Assembly (NCBI RefSeq): GCF_004193775.1
Contig: NC_041005.1
Coordinates: 374,501-438,500 of the forward strand
Source of the DNA: Glycine soja
Taxonomy: Eukaryota > Streptophyta > Magnoliopsida > Fabales > Fabaceae
Direction of reading: 5' to 3'
Length of the DNA: 64,000 bases
The notes under the pieces were generated by a model that worked only from the letters and a program-made list of their open reading frames with translations, was not told the origin of the DNA and did not search any database. The position numbers and the translations under genes are program-made. Of the stretch, positions 47,746 to 58,929 are shown one piece after another (the stretch's first letter is position 1; every line of letters begins with the position of its first letter).

Positions 47746-50606
47746 GTCTCACTCTTCAATTTTTCTTGCTACCCATATAATATGATCGCTGCCTCTACCT
47801 AGCTAAAACGCACGCTATTGACCAATCATCAATACATTTTATTTCATGGAGAAATATAAATCATATCTACTTTAGTCATATACTATTGGCTTCTAATTAC
47901 CCTTTTCACGCTTGCCAGCATACAAATATGCATTCTTCAATTTCTTAGTTTATCTTTTTTCTCTATGGTATCTTGCTGATGATCACTTTTGTCCTTATGA
48001 GTTTCACCAAATTGGAGGAGGGGAACAAAACAGTTGCACAAAGTTTATTTCTAGCAATTTCCTAGGCCAGACCAATCGATTGGGGGGAGTTACTTTGAGT
48101 TGCGCTGCTAAAAAACTGCTAATATTGAGCAACTTTGCCTAGAACAATAAGGCTGTTGTTGCTGCAGTAGCTAGTGACTTATATATATTGTGAAGAATCA
48201 TTTAACAATCTATGGCCCTAGAAAGGGTAGCGCAATGAAAAAAAAAATATTGAGATCTATCATCTTTGAGTTATTATAACGTCTAAACAGATGTTTCATG
48301 GGAATTCTGATCTCTTGTACAGCTTTATTTTTATTGCAGGCATGGGAAAAATGAAAAAAAAAAAAAAAAAAGCGAAAAACTAAACCGAACAAATTTAACC
48401 ATAACATCAATGCGTTGACACCTTTTAATGTTATGGTGCATTCTATTTTCGAGTTGTAGATTAGAAGAAAGAGAAGGATAGACGTAGAATAAATAAATGT
48501 GATGAATAATGGAACGAAAAATTGAGAAAGAAAAGTGAATATATATTTAATACTTTCCTTCTCTTAATTACTTATCTAATCAAATAAGTCACATGTATGC
48601 TTTGAATTTATCTTTTCAGTTTTTATGATCTAGAATAATTTTTGTATTTATTTATTTGCAAGTAAGGCTAATTCGGCTTAATGATCTGGTAGAAGTTCGA
48701 GTTGGGCCTAAAGAACGTAGCCCGAAAGGAGTGCAAGTTGAGTCAAATTAGCTCGTTTTGACTCCTTGGCATGATAAAATGTGTTGTCCCTTCTGAAGCT
48801 TTAAGCGCTAATTCGATTCCAATTTTACGAATTTAATGTGAAAAAAAATGCCTAACATCCCTTTGTTGCTTAAAACCTTAGTCCATATTTGAAAGAAAGA
48901 AAAAAAAACTAGATTGTTGGGGGGTTCTTTTTACTCTGTAATGAATGAAAGCAAATGGGACAATTGAAAATCATTCTTTGTTATTGATTTTTGAAGGGAG
49001 TGGGAGAAATCCTTGAAGCTTCATGGTTATATTTTCATCTCACTCACATATCCGCTTTCTTTTCCCTTTCTATGAGCTTTTTTTAAGGATAGACTCTTTT
49101 GATCTATTTCATATAGGAGAAAGATTCAACCTTCAAATTAAGCCAAAAAATCAAAGGATAGACCCTCCAATCTTGAAATTTGTAAAGATAGTAAAACAAA
49201 TTACTATAAGTTCTGGTGGCAAGGCAATCAAACCTAATGTTTAATATATTATGGTTGTATAAGAAGTTACATGTGAAATCCAAGCACACGAGGAAAGTGT
49301 CGTAGAATAATAATAAAAGAGTGGAATGTGTGCTTACAATTAGAAATCTAACAAAAAAGTATTCAACATCTTTCATCGTAGTTAATCGGCATATAAAATG
49401 AGTCTGAAAACAACTTATAAGATTTGTTTGATAATTGAAAATCAGAGAATGAAAGAAAAAGGGATAGAAGTTATAGGTTCAAATCTTCACGTTAATATTC
49501 TAACAAAAAAATTAACAATTGGCGGTGATTGATAAAAAATGTGAAAATTTTGATAAAAATATATGTTGCCTTTATTGCCTTGTTCAATAATACTTCTCTT
49601 GTAGTGTTATAGAAGTCACTCCATGGATATCTAATCTTCAATGAGAATGTGTATTTTGTATCCTTCGTGCCACTCCAAAGGAGCCTTGAGCTACATTAGA
49701 TTGTCAAGCTTGAGATGTTAAACAAAAACTACTTAACATTATACTTTTATATTTATTGCATTGTAGCTTTATTGTTATAATTAGAAAAGGAATAAAATAT
49801 AATTAGTGTGATTTTTATGAATATGGAAAATTTTCTTAGTTTCATCTTAAGCAAAATTAGAAAAGGAAACAGAAACTTCAAACCCCACTAGGTCAGTCCC
49901 ACTCGAGCTCAATCAAGGATGATAATTCTACCCAAATCTTATGGGCACCACAAAAAACATACACAATGGGTAAGGTAAATACTAACTTATTGACATGGGT
50001 ATAACTTAAGAATTTACCCACAAAATTTAACAGGAGTTATTGATGCGTACAAGTTTGTGTATACCTATATATAAGAAGATTAATTAAATTTTTTATCCTT
50101 AAACTTTTTTAAAATTTAATTTTTAATCTCTAGCAAAAGTTTAACTAGTTAAAGATCTCTTAACTTTTTTCCGTTGAGGTGTTTAGTCATTAAATAAAAG
50201 TTTGACCGATCAAAATTTTTAAATTTTTTTAAAATATAATTTTTAGTCATAAATAAAAATTTAAATGTGATTATTTTTTATTTATTTAATATGATTTTAG
50301 TAGCTTGACCGTCATTTCTAAGTCCGATTATGACAATAGGTTCATTGAATAGAGCTAAAGAGATCCACACCTAGTCTAGTCTGGGCTCAAATATGGTAAG
50401 TGAAGTCTTAAATTATATTTTGAGACAATTGGGGTTAAAATTGAGGCATGGAATCGTGGATTACCTGCGGTGAGGGAGACGGAGCTAAATGTGTACCGTT
50501 GATTTAGTTTTGCAGTTGTTATGAAATGAAAAGAAAAATGAGAGCCCTAAGATGAAGAGTACATAATGGAATGCGTGAAAGTTAAGTGTGGGTCAAAATG
50601 GAATAA
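47746..50606. other. AT-rich intergenic region
   Basis: LAX 3' flank and upstream region of the cold-shock gene. It has an 18-base A run near 48355-48371 and no recognised gene. Confidence 0.55.
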
Positions 50607-50613
50607 TATAAAG
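50607..50613 (+). promoter_or_regulatory. TATA box of the cold-shock protein gene
   Basis: TATAAAG in the context GAATAATATAAAGAGG, 67 bp upstream of the start codon. A (GA)n run at about 50638-50659 lies in the predicted 5' leader. Confidence 0.65.
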
Positions 50614-50673
50614 AGGAGAAGGTATAGACTATAGAGGCAGAGAGAGAGAGAGAGAGAGATCTGATCCGGAGCG

Positions 50674-51258
50674 ATGAGTGAGAGTGAGAAGCAGAGGGTA
50701 ACGGGGAAGGTGAAGTGGTTCGATGACCAGAAGGGTTTTGGCTTCATAACCACCGACGACAGCGGCGAGGAATTCTTCGTCCACCAGTCCTCCATCCGAT
50801 CCGACGGCTTCCGCAGCCTCGCCCTCGGCGAGTCCGTCGAGTTCCTTATTGACTCCGATCCCGAAGGCCGCACCAAGGCCGTCGACGTCACCGGCCCTGA
50901 CGAATCGCCAGTCCAGGGCACCCGCGGTGGCGGAGGAGGAGGAAGAGGAAGCTATGGTGGAGGTGGCGGAAGAGGTGGCTATGGTGGTGGCGGACGCGGC
51001 GGAAGAGGTGGATATGGAGGAGGCGGCGGAGGCTATGGGGGAGGTGGCTATGGCGGAGGCGGTGGTTATGGTGGAGGTGGCGGCGGCGGCGGAGGGGGAT
51101 GCTATAAGTGTGGCGAGACTGGTCACATAGCTAGGGACTGCAGCCAAGGTGGGGGTGGCGGTGGAAGGTACGGCGGTGGTGGGGGTGGCGGCGGAAGCTG
51201 CTACAACTGTGGGGAGTCCGGGCATTTTGCCAGGGACTGCCCTTCCAGTGCTCGTTGA
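50674..51258 (+). CDS. CSP/GRP2-like: Cold-shock-domain glycine-rich protein with two CCHC zinc knuckles
   Basis: RNA-binding protein of the plant cold shock protein family (AtCSP/GRP2, wheat WCSP1), which act as RNA chaperones that melt secondary structure in nucleus and cytoplasm, often under cold. Intronless, 194 residues. The cold-shock domain covers about residues 8-75, with RNP1 KGFGFI at 20-25 and RNP2 FFVHQS at 34-39. Residues 83-142 are almost all Gly with Arg and Tyr (RGG/GGY repeats), and two retroviral-type zinc knuckles follow: [14 protein letters not shown] at 143-156 and [14 protein letters not shown] at 176-189, separated by a second Gly-rich stretch. The protein ends PSSAR. 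Start is the first ATG after a TATA box and GA-rich leader. A 198-codon open frame on the opposite strand is a shadow of the GGN-rich codons. Confidence 0.97.
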   Translation: MSESEKQRVTGKVKWFDDQKGFGFITTDDSGEEFFVHQSSIRSDGFRSLALGESVEFLIDSDPEGRTKAVDVTGPDESPVQGTRGGGGGGRGSYGGGGGRGGYGGGGRGGRGGYGGGGGGYGGGGYGGGGGYGGGGGGGGGGCYKCGETGHIARDCSQGGGGGGRYGGGGGGGGSCYNCGESGHFARDCPSSAR

Positions 51259-52083
51259 TACAATAGTACGGGGGTCTGGCCTTGCTTTTGTGTTCTGTGG
51301 TTCTTTTGTTTTCTTTTTTCTAAATCTGAATATTACCCTTTAGAAATAGGGTTAGCTAGGGTGTGGCTTCTTTGCGTTTTCTTTTTTCTTTTTTCGGGTT
51401 TACATTATAAGCAATTAGCTTATGATTAGCTCTTGGATTTATTGGTTTGCTTTTTGGGCTTAGGGAAATGAGAGTTTTGGTGAGGTTCTGAAACCATCGA
51501 CTAAATACTCTGTTTCCTGTCGTGAACGTAATATGCTCTGCCTTACCTTATTTTGTTGAAATCTTTGAATATATCATGGTATCATGGTCCTGCTGTTCGG
51601 ATGGATGGTTGTGTATATTTTGAATATATTGTGCAGGAAATATTGATTTGTTGTCGAATTTTGTTTGTGGGTATATTTGTCCATCCTGGTTGAGCCAAGA
51701 GAAGATACCCTTGAGAATTTGTTTTTGGTCATCCAATTCTGCCAATGGAACAAGAAACGAATATATGCGTACCTGGCTGCCTACTTGTGTTCTGAGCCAA
51801 CTGGTGCCGAGCCTGTTTCAATTTTCATAACAACCTAAATAGAATTTGTTGTTTTCAAAGAAACTGAGAGAGAAATTACGTTAAAATGTGTTTCTGAATT
51901 TGATTTACTTCTTGCTTCTAGTATATCATTATTTTTTCTTGCTGGAAGGCTAGCATGAAAGATTTGCATTATATATTTTTCTCAAACCATTAATATATTC
52001 CCTTTCGAAATAGTTGAAGATTTACTAACTAGTGAGATCGCTAAACAAGTCGAGATAGTTATAGTGTTGGGGTTAAGCTACGC
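51259..52083. other. 3' flank of the cold-shock gene
   Basis: T-rich sequence that presumably contains the 3' UTR. No further gene recognised; small ORFs in it have no known similarity. Confidence 0.6.
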
Positions 52084-52209
52084 TTGAATCCTTACATATA
52101 AAAACTTTGTACCCCATTGTCCAGAGGTTCTTCGCTATGCGAAGGTATGAGGGAGGGATATTGTACGCAGCCTTACTCTTGCATATGCAAAGAGATTGAA
52201 TCCTTACAT
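52084..52209 (-). mobile_element. 5'-truncated tRNA-derived SINE with 14-bp target-site duplication
   Basis: Second copy of the family seen at 9.4 kb. The 98-bp body (52098-52195) is flanked by direct repeats TTGAATCCTTACAT at 52084-52097 and 52196-52209. On the minus strand the body begins CTCTTTGCATATGCAAG, has CTTCGCATAGCGAAG and ends GGGGTACA. It stops about 12 bp earlier at the 5' side than the first copy and also lacks the A and B boxes. Confidence 0.85.
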
Positions 52210-52272
52210 GAAGATGAAAAAAACAATACTTGAGATGTTTTTGTTTTGTAAATTCAGTTTGCAAACTACTTA

Positions 52273-52428
52273 GGGTATGTTTACATCTCAAGTGAGAGAG
52301 TCTTCCAAAAATATGTTTGAGAGTAAAAATTTACGATTTCAGTTTTAATAAAAGGAAGATTTGAGATATTTTTACAAACTTAAGTTTATCTCAAACTCAA
52401 GTTTGTAAATTTTAATTCAAACATACAT
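52273..52428. mobile_element. Tourist-like (PIF/Harbinger) MITE
   Basis: A 156-bp element between TTA at 52270-52272 and TTA at 52429-52431. The left end is GGGTATGTTTACATC; the complement of the right end is ATGTATGTTTGAATT. Length, TTA duplication and termini resemble the element at 34.8 kb, although the interiors look different. No ORF. Confidence 0.6.
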
Positions 52429-52431
52429 TTA

Positions 52432-53029
52432 GTGTCGTCAGGCCTTTCATGCTTCTTTTACCTTGGATCATTATTTTACTTTGGAAGCTGGTAATTGATG
52501 AGTTAACCTTGGTAATATTGTATAATACCAATTCGTTAAATGTTGGTGTCAAATCATTACAAGTCAGACATGTAAACAGGATAATGAATCACATCAAACA
52601 GTATGTAAGTCAAATCTTAAAAAAAAATCAATAATGAATGAAAGATAAAGATTAATCATTATCTTATTTGATAAACAATAAAAGAAAAAAAATATTTATT
52701 AAAATGTAAAATTATATTATTGATGATTTTTTTATGATTTTCATAATAAACATTTTTTAATTTTAATTTCTTAACAAATATCCTAAGAGTACTGATTAAA
52801 AAGATCCTAAATCAAAATATGTTAAGGCCTTACATTTTTATTTGTCATTAGGCTAAAACACCATCGACCATGTGCTCTGCCCATCTTAACCCCTTACTTG
52901 CATCATAGGTTTTCTTCTTTGATAATTGTGAAATTTAGATTTAATTGATAGTCAATTTTGACTAAGAATGATTAGAATTCATTTACTTTAATGTTATTTT
53001 TAATGAAATAATAAGGAATTTAATATCAT
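52432..53029. other. AT-rich spacer
   Basis: No gene or clear repeat recognised between the MITE and the LTR-like repeat. Confidence 0.5.
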
Positions 53030-53783
53030 GTTAATATTTTATTAGCACGATTCAAAAGAAGAAAATTTCAAGTGCTTTGAAAGAAAATTGATGCAAAAAC
53101 TTTGAAGAAAAAGTTGAAGATTGGAACATCTCGTTTAGCGCATATGACAAGCCCACCGCATCTTCTCTCTTAGTAGCCTTAGCATAAAGAAGACTCACCA
53201 GAAAGCTCAAAGGCACACTAAGCGTGTGATTGCTGCCATACTTGCTAATCCCATACGTTGATGCGCTCAGCACGAGATCACATCGCCATTGTCGTTAAGC
53301 CTAAAAGTACGCCCTCAGCGCGAGGTTGCATGAATTTTAAGATACTTTAGGCCTATAAGAGGAGTAGGAAGCAAAAGAGAAAGATACACAAAGACTCAAA
53401 GTTCTCTATTCAATACACCCCAAAGCTTGAGCATCATCTTTAATAAATGCGGGTGAAACTTGGAATAACATTATACAGAGAAAAAGTACTAACATTGCAT
53501 CACAAGTAGTTTTGGCATGTTAGGCCCCAACACATTTACATTCTCAATTCATCTTTTGCATTCAAATTATTGTTTATTTATCTTGTTTTCTTATCTTTTA
53601 CTTTTGTCCTTCAATTTCACACTTACAATTCTTTATCTTTTATGTTCCTTCTAATTACTTAAAAATTGGATTTGTACTAATCTAAGTACAAACAAAATTT
53701 ATGTAGAATTGACACTCGGACTTCCGTTTTATTTTATTACTTGTGACAAATTGGTACACTTGTCAACGAGTTAACATTCTTCT
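53030..53783 (+). mobile_element. LTR-like dispersed repeat (copy 1)
   Basis: Begins near TGTTAATATT and ends GAGTTAACA, consistent with TG...CA termini. It contains CTCAGCGCGAGGTTGC, then a TATA-like CCTATAAGAGGAGTAGGAAG, then a long T-rich part and TTGACACTCGGACTTCCG near the end. The same landmarks occur in the same order on the minus strand at 58.9-60.1 kb. It looks like a solo LTR or LTR fragment of a retroelement. Boundaries are approximate and no target-site duplication was found. Confidence 0.5.
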
Positions 53784-54879
53784 TCCTTTATGTTTCTCAT
53801 TTTTTTCTCTACCCATCCATGTTCTTTATTTTTACTTTTTTTTTTTTTCATTTCTTGTCAAGAATATCGTTTAGTGTGTACCATGTGGTTGGCAAATTGG
53901 AATTCAATCATAGAATATCGTTAATTTTGTCAGATTCACATTTGGGTGTAGCTGCATTATCTTTGATCGTTTTGTTCTATTGATGAACATTAATCTCAGG
54001 GCTTCTAAATTGCAGCAATGGGTATTCGTTAATTGTGTTGGATGGACCTCCATAGCTATTCCTTGAAAAAATTGGCAATTGATTAACCTTAATTTGAGTG
54101 CGTGAAGTGTGTACCATGTAGCTGGAATTGGAATGTTGCCAATTTGCACCTTCTATGTTTTAGAAACCGATTGAGATTGCTTATGACTTTAAGCAAGTTT
54201 TTTTAACTTTTATAAATATTATTTAAAATCTTTAACATTGACAAACTTCAGGTTATATTGGGTATAGGCGTATTAAGTCCTGTGCTAAGAATTGTGTTTT
54301 GCAACTTATGTTAATGAAGGCATTGGTGTTGGAACTGCCTAGAGGATACAATGACTTGATTTTCGTGTGATGGGAGTTGAAAAGGTTGTCATGTTCACTA
54401 TTGCTAGTCTCATTGCTAAAACTTCATGGATTCCTTATGCGGGAGTCACTTTCATTTCGAGCCTTAACTAAATGCAACAAAATATGTTTGCATTCATGTA
54501 CCAAAAAAATGTCTCTGACAAAGGATTTGTTGTTATTCATTCTTACTGTATAGCTGAAAGTAAGTTTCCTGAATAAGATTGTGAGTCAGTATCTGTTGTT
54601 TGTAATTCAGCCATGTAAGAAGGATTTCAAACCAAGTAAGGACAGTACCGAATTGGTTTACATGTTACACTTGTACAAATAAGTAATGTTCTTGGTGGAA
54701 TTCGCGTAACTCACATAATCGACTCTTTTGTTTAGGGTTTAACAAAGCAAAATAATACTTGTGCTATTGTACATCCAATATGTATAAGTATTATAAGTGA
54801 TAAGAGGAGAGATAGAAAGAAATGATGAGTGTTGAGTAGGAGTTGAAAAAAAAGTGTCTAAATATCATTATTGTTTAAT
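53784..54879. other. Intergenic sequence without recognised features
   Basis: Moderately AT-rich, short open frames only. No gene or repeat assigned. Confidence 0.5.
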
Positions 54880-55450
54880 GTATTAGTAGGACCTTGAATT
54901 TTGTGAGAATTTTTAATGAAGTCCCTAAATTAAAAATATATATAATTAGGTGCTTGGAGTTAAAAAAGTTTTACAGTTGGATCTTTGAGGTTAGTTCATG
55001 GCCGCTTGAAACCAAAAGAAGAATGCTTAATTCTACTTTGGGTTTCTTTAAGTATTATAATCATATATAATTTTAGTCTCCTATGTTCTAACTATATATA
55101 ATAATTGGATTCCCATACAATTTTAATCCCCAAGTTCTAATTGTGCTAATTGGATCTCCATATAAATTTAGTCTCCAAGTTTCAATTGTGACAATTGTTT
55201 CATCATGTATTACAATAGTAGTAATTTAGTTCCTAAGTATATATTTTATTTCATATATATTAACAAGAATGATGTTATTAAATAGAGCCAATAAAATTAA
55301 ATAATTGTGATATATGATAGACCTAGTTAGTTGACATAATTAAAACTTAGAGGAATAAAATTATATATTTGTGATATGTGAGAAACCCAAATAAAATAAT
55401 TAGACAATTAGAATTCAAGAAACTAAAATCACACTATTACATGGGTAAAA
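54880..55450. repeat. Foldback-type repeat with tandem 46-bp units and an inverted arm
   Basis: Units of about 46 bp with the theme AATTTTAGTCTCCAAGTTCTAATTGTG...AATTGG are repeated at about 55060-55230. The reverse complement of 55290-55445 carries the same theme (GATTTTAGTTTC, TTCTAATTGTC, TCTAAGTTTTAATTATG), so the two parts form an imperfect inverted repeat. There is no ORF. The layout resembles the repeat at 22.6-23.95 kb but the sequence differs. Confidence 0.5.
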
Positions 55451-55690
55451 ATTGGTTCTAAGTGGTATCCAAACAGGCAAGAATTATTCTCATTATTGTT
55501 TTTAATCAAAGTTAGTTTTTTATTTATTTTGATATTTGTTGTAAGAAATTAACGATTTAAAAAAAAGAATTATAGAAAAACTTTTCTATAGATAAGCATA
55601 TTTCTACTAGTATTTGATGGTACAAAAGAAGAAGGGCCTAGATTAATTAGATTTGCTAATTTTGATGTATATACAGTACTGATGACAAAA

Positions 55691-57595
55691 TCAGCGGAAT
55701 CCTCTTCCTCTGGATTGATAGAGTTCGAGCCTGCTCTTGGCTTCTGGTAAGAGTGGTTGGATGGAGGGTTGGTCGATGAGATGTGGCTGCTTGGTGCACC
55801 ACTCGAGAACAATGAGCACCTCTTCTTGCGCCAGTGTCTCGCTTTTGGGGACGTGCAGCGCTATGTAACAAAGCAGAGTAACGGAAGAAATCTGAACCAT
55901 TTGCTCCCCAAAGTAAACGAGTTGAATCAAGTGCTTGGCGCCCCCTGCCTCTATGATGGCGTTGCAGTGATTCTCATGAAGGTAGTTGTCCGTACAAGCA
56001 AATTTGTTGAGCGCAATGGCCGCTTCCATGCTAACCTGCGCCTCTCTTTCGTCCAGAAGCCTCACCAACGGCCCTATGAGTCTTGTTTCGGTGGCTCTGA
56101 ACGTCCTCGCCAAATTTCCCACGGATCTGACGCAAGCTATGAGAAGTTCCGCTTGTTCTTTTTCGATTACTTTAAGGAGCTGCTCCACCACAGCCTTGGC
56201 AGCAGGGGAAGTTGGTTTGAAAGCAGAGCGCCTCAGCTCCGAATGTTGCTCCGACACTGCAGTGATTTCCATCAACGCCATTGCCGAATACGATTGCACA
56301 TCGTCTGGTCCTTTTTCCAAAAGAACCGCGAAACACAATAGAGCCCTTGACTCTGTTATGCTCCGACACACGGTCAAGTTTCCCCTCGAGAGTTGCCATA
56401 AGGCTCTGGCTGCCATGGCCTTCATCTGTGCCTTGGTCCCCGCGTCTTCATATTCCCTCCCCTTAATACTCTTCCCAGCAATTGCCAAGTGCGAACCATT
56501 CCCACTCTGTTGCTGTTGTTGTTTCTTGGTGTTGGCTTTGTCATCCTCCTCCATGGCGCTCTTTATGGCCATTGTGTTGGAAACCACGTTGTGCATTAGA
56601 GTGGATGACTGACCCGACATGGGGTGAGAAACCTGCTTATCATCATCCTCTTCCTGCGCGCTGGTTGTATTACTCGCCATTAGAACCGAGTGAATGGATT
56701 TGTGTTTGTTCGCAATGGCGTACTTGCTATGCTCTTGAATTGTCTCAAACGCCAGATGGCTAACCAGCAAGCGTATGGCGTTGTTCTGCGAAAAATGATC
56801 CTGGCATTTCGGGTGATTCGCGGCGAGTTCAGAGATAGCCCAGGCAACAACCGTTTGAACCTTCATGTGGCCTTCTTTGAGGACCTTGGCAAACACGGAA
56901 CAGACACCGGAGTTGACAATGTGCTCCACGCTTTCAGGATCTTTCCCGAGCAAGCCGATGGCTCTGGCGGCGTTTTCCTGACCGTCCATTCTTCCTTCCT
57001 TGAGGAGCTTAAGCAGAGGGGGGACGCCGCCTTCTTCGATGATGAGCTTCCCGTAACGGTCGTTGTCGCGAGCGAGAGAGACGAGCGAGGCGGCAGCGTC
57101 GGAACGTTCGTCCAAGGAAGCGCCGGAGAGAAGAATAGCGACCTGCTCCCAAATGAGGCAGAGGATGGGCTCGTTGGCGGCGATGGGAGGGAGGCCGAGG
57201 TACTCGTCGTCGCGCTCGTCGGCGGAGGCGGAGACGCGGAGTAGCCACTGGACGTCGCCGACGGAATTCTCGAGCTGCATGGAGGTCTTGCGGAAGGCAG
57301 TGGCGGGGATGATGGTGAAGAGCTTCTTGATGAGGCTGTTGGCGCGGCATTTGGTAACGAGCGCCAGGGCCTTGTCGAGGACTTGTTCGGTGTCGTCGAT
57401 GATGCGGCGCGTGGGACGCTCGTAGAGATCGTTGCTGTTCCTGGCGGCCTGGCGGAGGAGGCCCGCCAGCTTCTCCGATTTGGATTTCAGCTCCAGACAT
57501 TCCTGTCGGAAATTCTGGGCCTCCTCAGCCAGCTTCGAAACCTGGTCCGCCATTTGTATCGGGCTCGCCAGGATCTCCTTGACGATGCTCGACAT
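55691..57595 (-). CDS. ARO1-like: Armadillo-Repeat-Only (ARO) protein
   Basis: Intronless gene for 634 residues, near the usual ARO length. Arabidopsis ARO proteins are needed for polarised tip growth of pollen tubes and root hairs, acting with ROP GTPase regulation at the plasma membrane. Residues 1 to about 130 form the helical N-terminal domain specific to this family (MADQVSKLAEEAQNFRQECLELKSKSEKLAGLL, RPTRRIIDDTEQVLDKALALV). ARM repeats begin near 150 and continue to the C-terminus, with marks such as RSDAAASLVSLARDNDRYGKLIIEEGGVPPLLKLL and ENAARAIGLLG. A charged low-complexity linker with a short Gln run interrupts the repeats at about 310-385. The protein ends RLELYQSRGRGFR. Long open frames on the opposite strand are shadows of GC-rich codons. 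From memory ARO1 (At4g34940) neighbours the MFS and CYP21-1 genes in Arabidopsis, supporting the ARO1 assignment. Confidence 0.95.
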   Translation of the reverse strand: MSSIVKEILASPIQMADQVSKLAEEAQNFRQECLELKSKSEKLAGLLRQAARNSNDLYERPTRRIIDDTEQVLDKALALVTKCRANSLIKKLFTIIPATAFRKTSMQLENSVGDVQWLLRVSASADERDDEYLGLPPIAANEPILCLIWEQVAILLSGASLDERSDAAASLVSLARDNDRYGKLIIEEGGVPPLLKLLKEGRMDGQENAARAIGLLGKDPESVEHIVNSGVCSVFAKVLKEGHMKVQTVVAWAISELAANHPKCQDHFSQNNAIRLLVSHLAFETIQEHSKYAIANKHKSIHSVLMASNTTSAQEEDDDKQVSHPMSGQSSTLMHNVVSNTMAIKSAMEEDDKANTKKQQQQQSGNGSHLAIAGKSIKGREYEDAGTKAQMKAMAARALWQLSRGNLTVCRSITESRALLCFAVLLEKGPDDVQSYSAMALMEITAVSEQHSELRRSAFKPTSPAAKAVVEQLLKVIEKEQAELLIACVRSVGNLARTFRATETRLIGPLVRLLDEREAQVSMEAAIALNKFACTDNYLHENHCNAIIEAGGAKHLIQLVYFGEQMVQISSVTLLCYIALHVPKSETLAQEEVLIVLEWCTKQPHLIDQPSIQPLLPEAKSRLELYQSRGRGFR

Positions 57596-58929
57596 GTTTG
57601 CAGCGGACCCTCACTTGGCCACAACAACGCTAGCTAGCTGTTTCTGTTTCTGATTGATTGATTAATGACTAGTTCTATTCCTGTCTGAAATCAAAGGTTT
57701 ATTCATGGTGGCGCCGCCGGGGAGAAGTGAGAGAGAATTATTATGGGAATGGTTCAACGGCTTTTTCTCCCAAGTTTTTACATACAGTTAGTGCAAATGG
57801 TTGGTCCAAACCCAGCCATGACCATTCAAGTACTTCTCCGCTTTCCACACCCAATCATTAGCGATTGCAAACCACGCTCTATCCTACTCCTGACAGAGAA
57901 AGCGCCATTGCAATAAACTTAATTAATTAATTAATCATCATAACTAGTAAAGGAAGATTAATTCTAAGAGATCAATTTTAATGCACTGTTAATATAAAAA
58001 AAATTACATTACTCTAAGAGATTAATTGCTACACTAACAGTTTGTCAATAGTTGCTAATATGAAAACTCTTTACATCACTCTAATTTTTTATTACCACTT
58101 ACATTACTCTAATTCTAAATCATCTTTCCATGTTTCGTACAAATCTTTCAACTTACTAAATAAATTAAAAATAATTAATAAGTAATAATGAAATTAAAAA
58201 TAATTAATAAGTAATATTAAAAGTTATTTCCTAAAATACAACTTCCTTTTTATTTAAATTATTTTAAATTTCATAATATATATTCCTAGGAACATTTAAA
58301 TGTAACTAGACATGTTTTTAAATATATCAAGAAATAAATTTTTTAGTCAAAATATTCTTGAGAATTTGATTTCTAGAAATATAACATAATACCATGAAAT
58401 AAACGCCCCTATAATTTTGGTGGAATAATAAAAATATTGTATTTTCTCGTACATCATTATGGATTGGATTAGTATTTTTTTTGGGTATTTTTAACTCTCT
58501 CATCTCTTGAAATTCTATTTATTCTAGATCAAAAATGAATATTTTGTATGAATTGTGATTTTAAACAATTGCAAATATAAATATATATTCCATCTTAAAA
58601 AAAATATTATGTGATAAATTAGTGTGATTACTCATGCAATACACAAAATCATATTGCATATGATTTTATAATAAAAAATTATGAATAATTTCTCACTATT
58701 TAAAAAACACAAAATTATAATTTTTTATGATAATTTATCAAAAAAATTATAAGGGAAAGTTTTTAATGTTAATATTAATCATGATAAAATTAACATTTTC
58801 AATCTTTAAAGGTGTGATATGTGTAAAAGAAATGAGTATAAATGTTCATAAATTTATAAAAAAAATGAATAAAAATCAAATGAAATAGTTATAAATATGA
58901 AAATACAAGTTAAAAGGCATGCATAATAT
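57596..58929. other. ARO upstream region and AT-rich spacer
   Basis: The first 150 bp upstream of the ARO start are GC-richer and include GGTGGCGCCGCCGGGG near 57708-57723; the rest is AT-rich with no recognised gene. No convincing TATA box was found. Confidence 0.5.

Noticed and set aside
50629..51225. 198-codon open frame on the minus strand, Ala/Thr/Ser-rich
   Set aside because: It is the antisense of the Gly-rich GGN codons of the cold-shock gene; its composition follows directly from that repeat and it has no domain.
55757..57653. Several long plus-strand frames (up to about 208 codons)
   Set aside because: They lie antisense to the intronless, GC-rich ARO gene and show no family motif.
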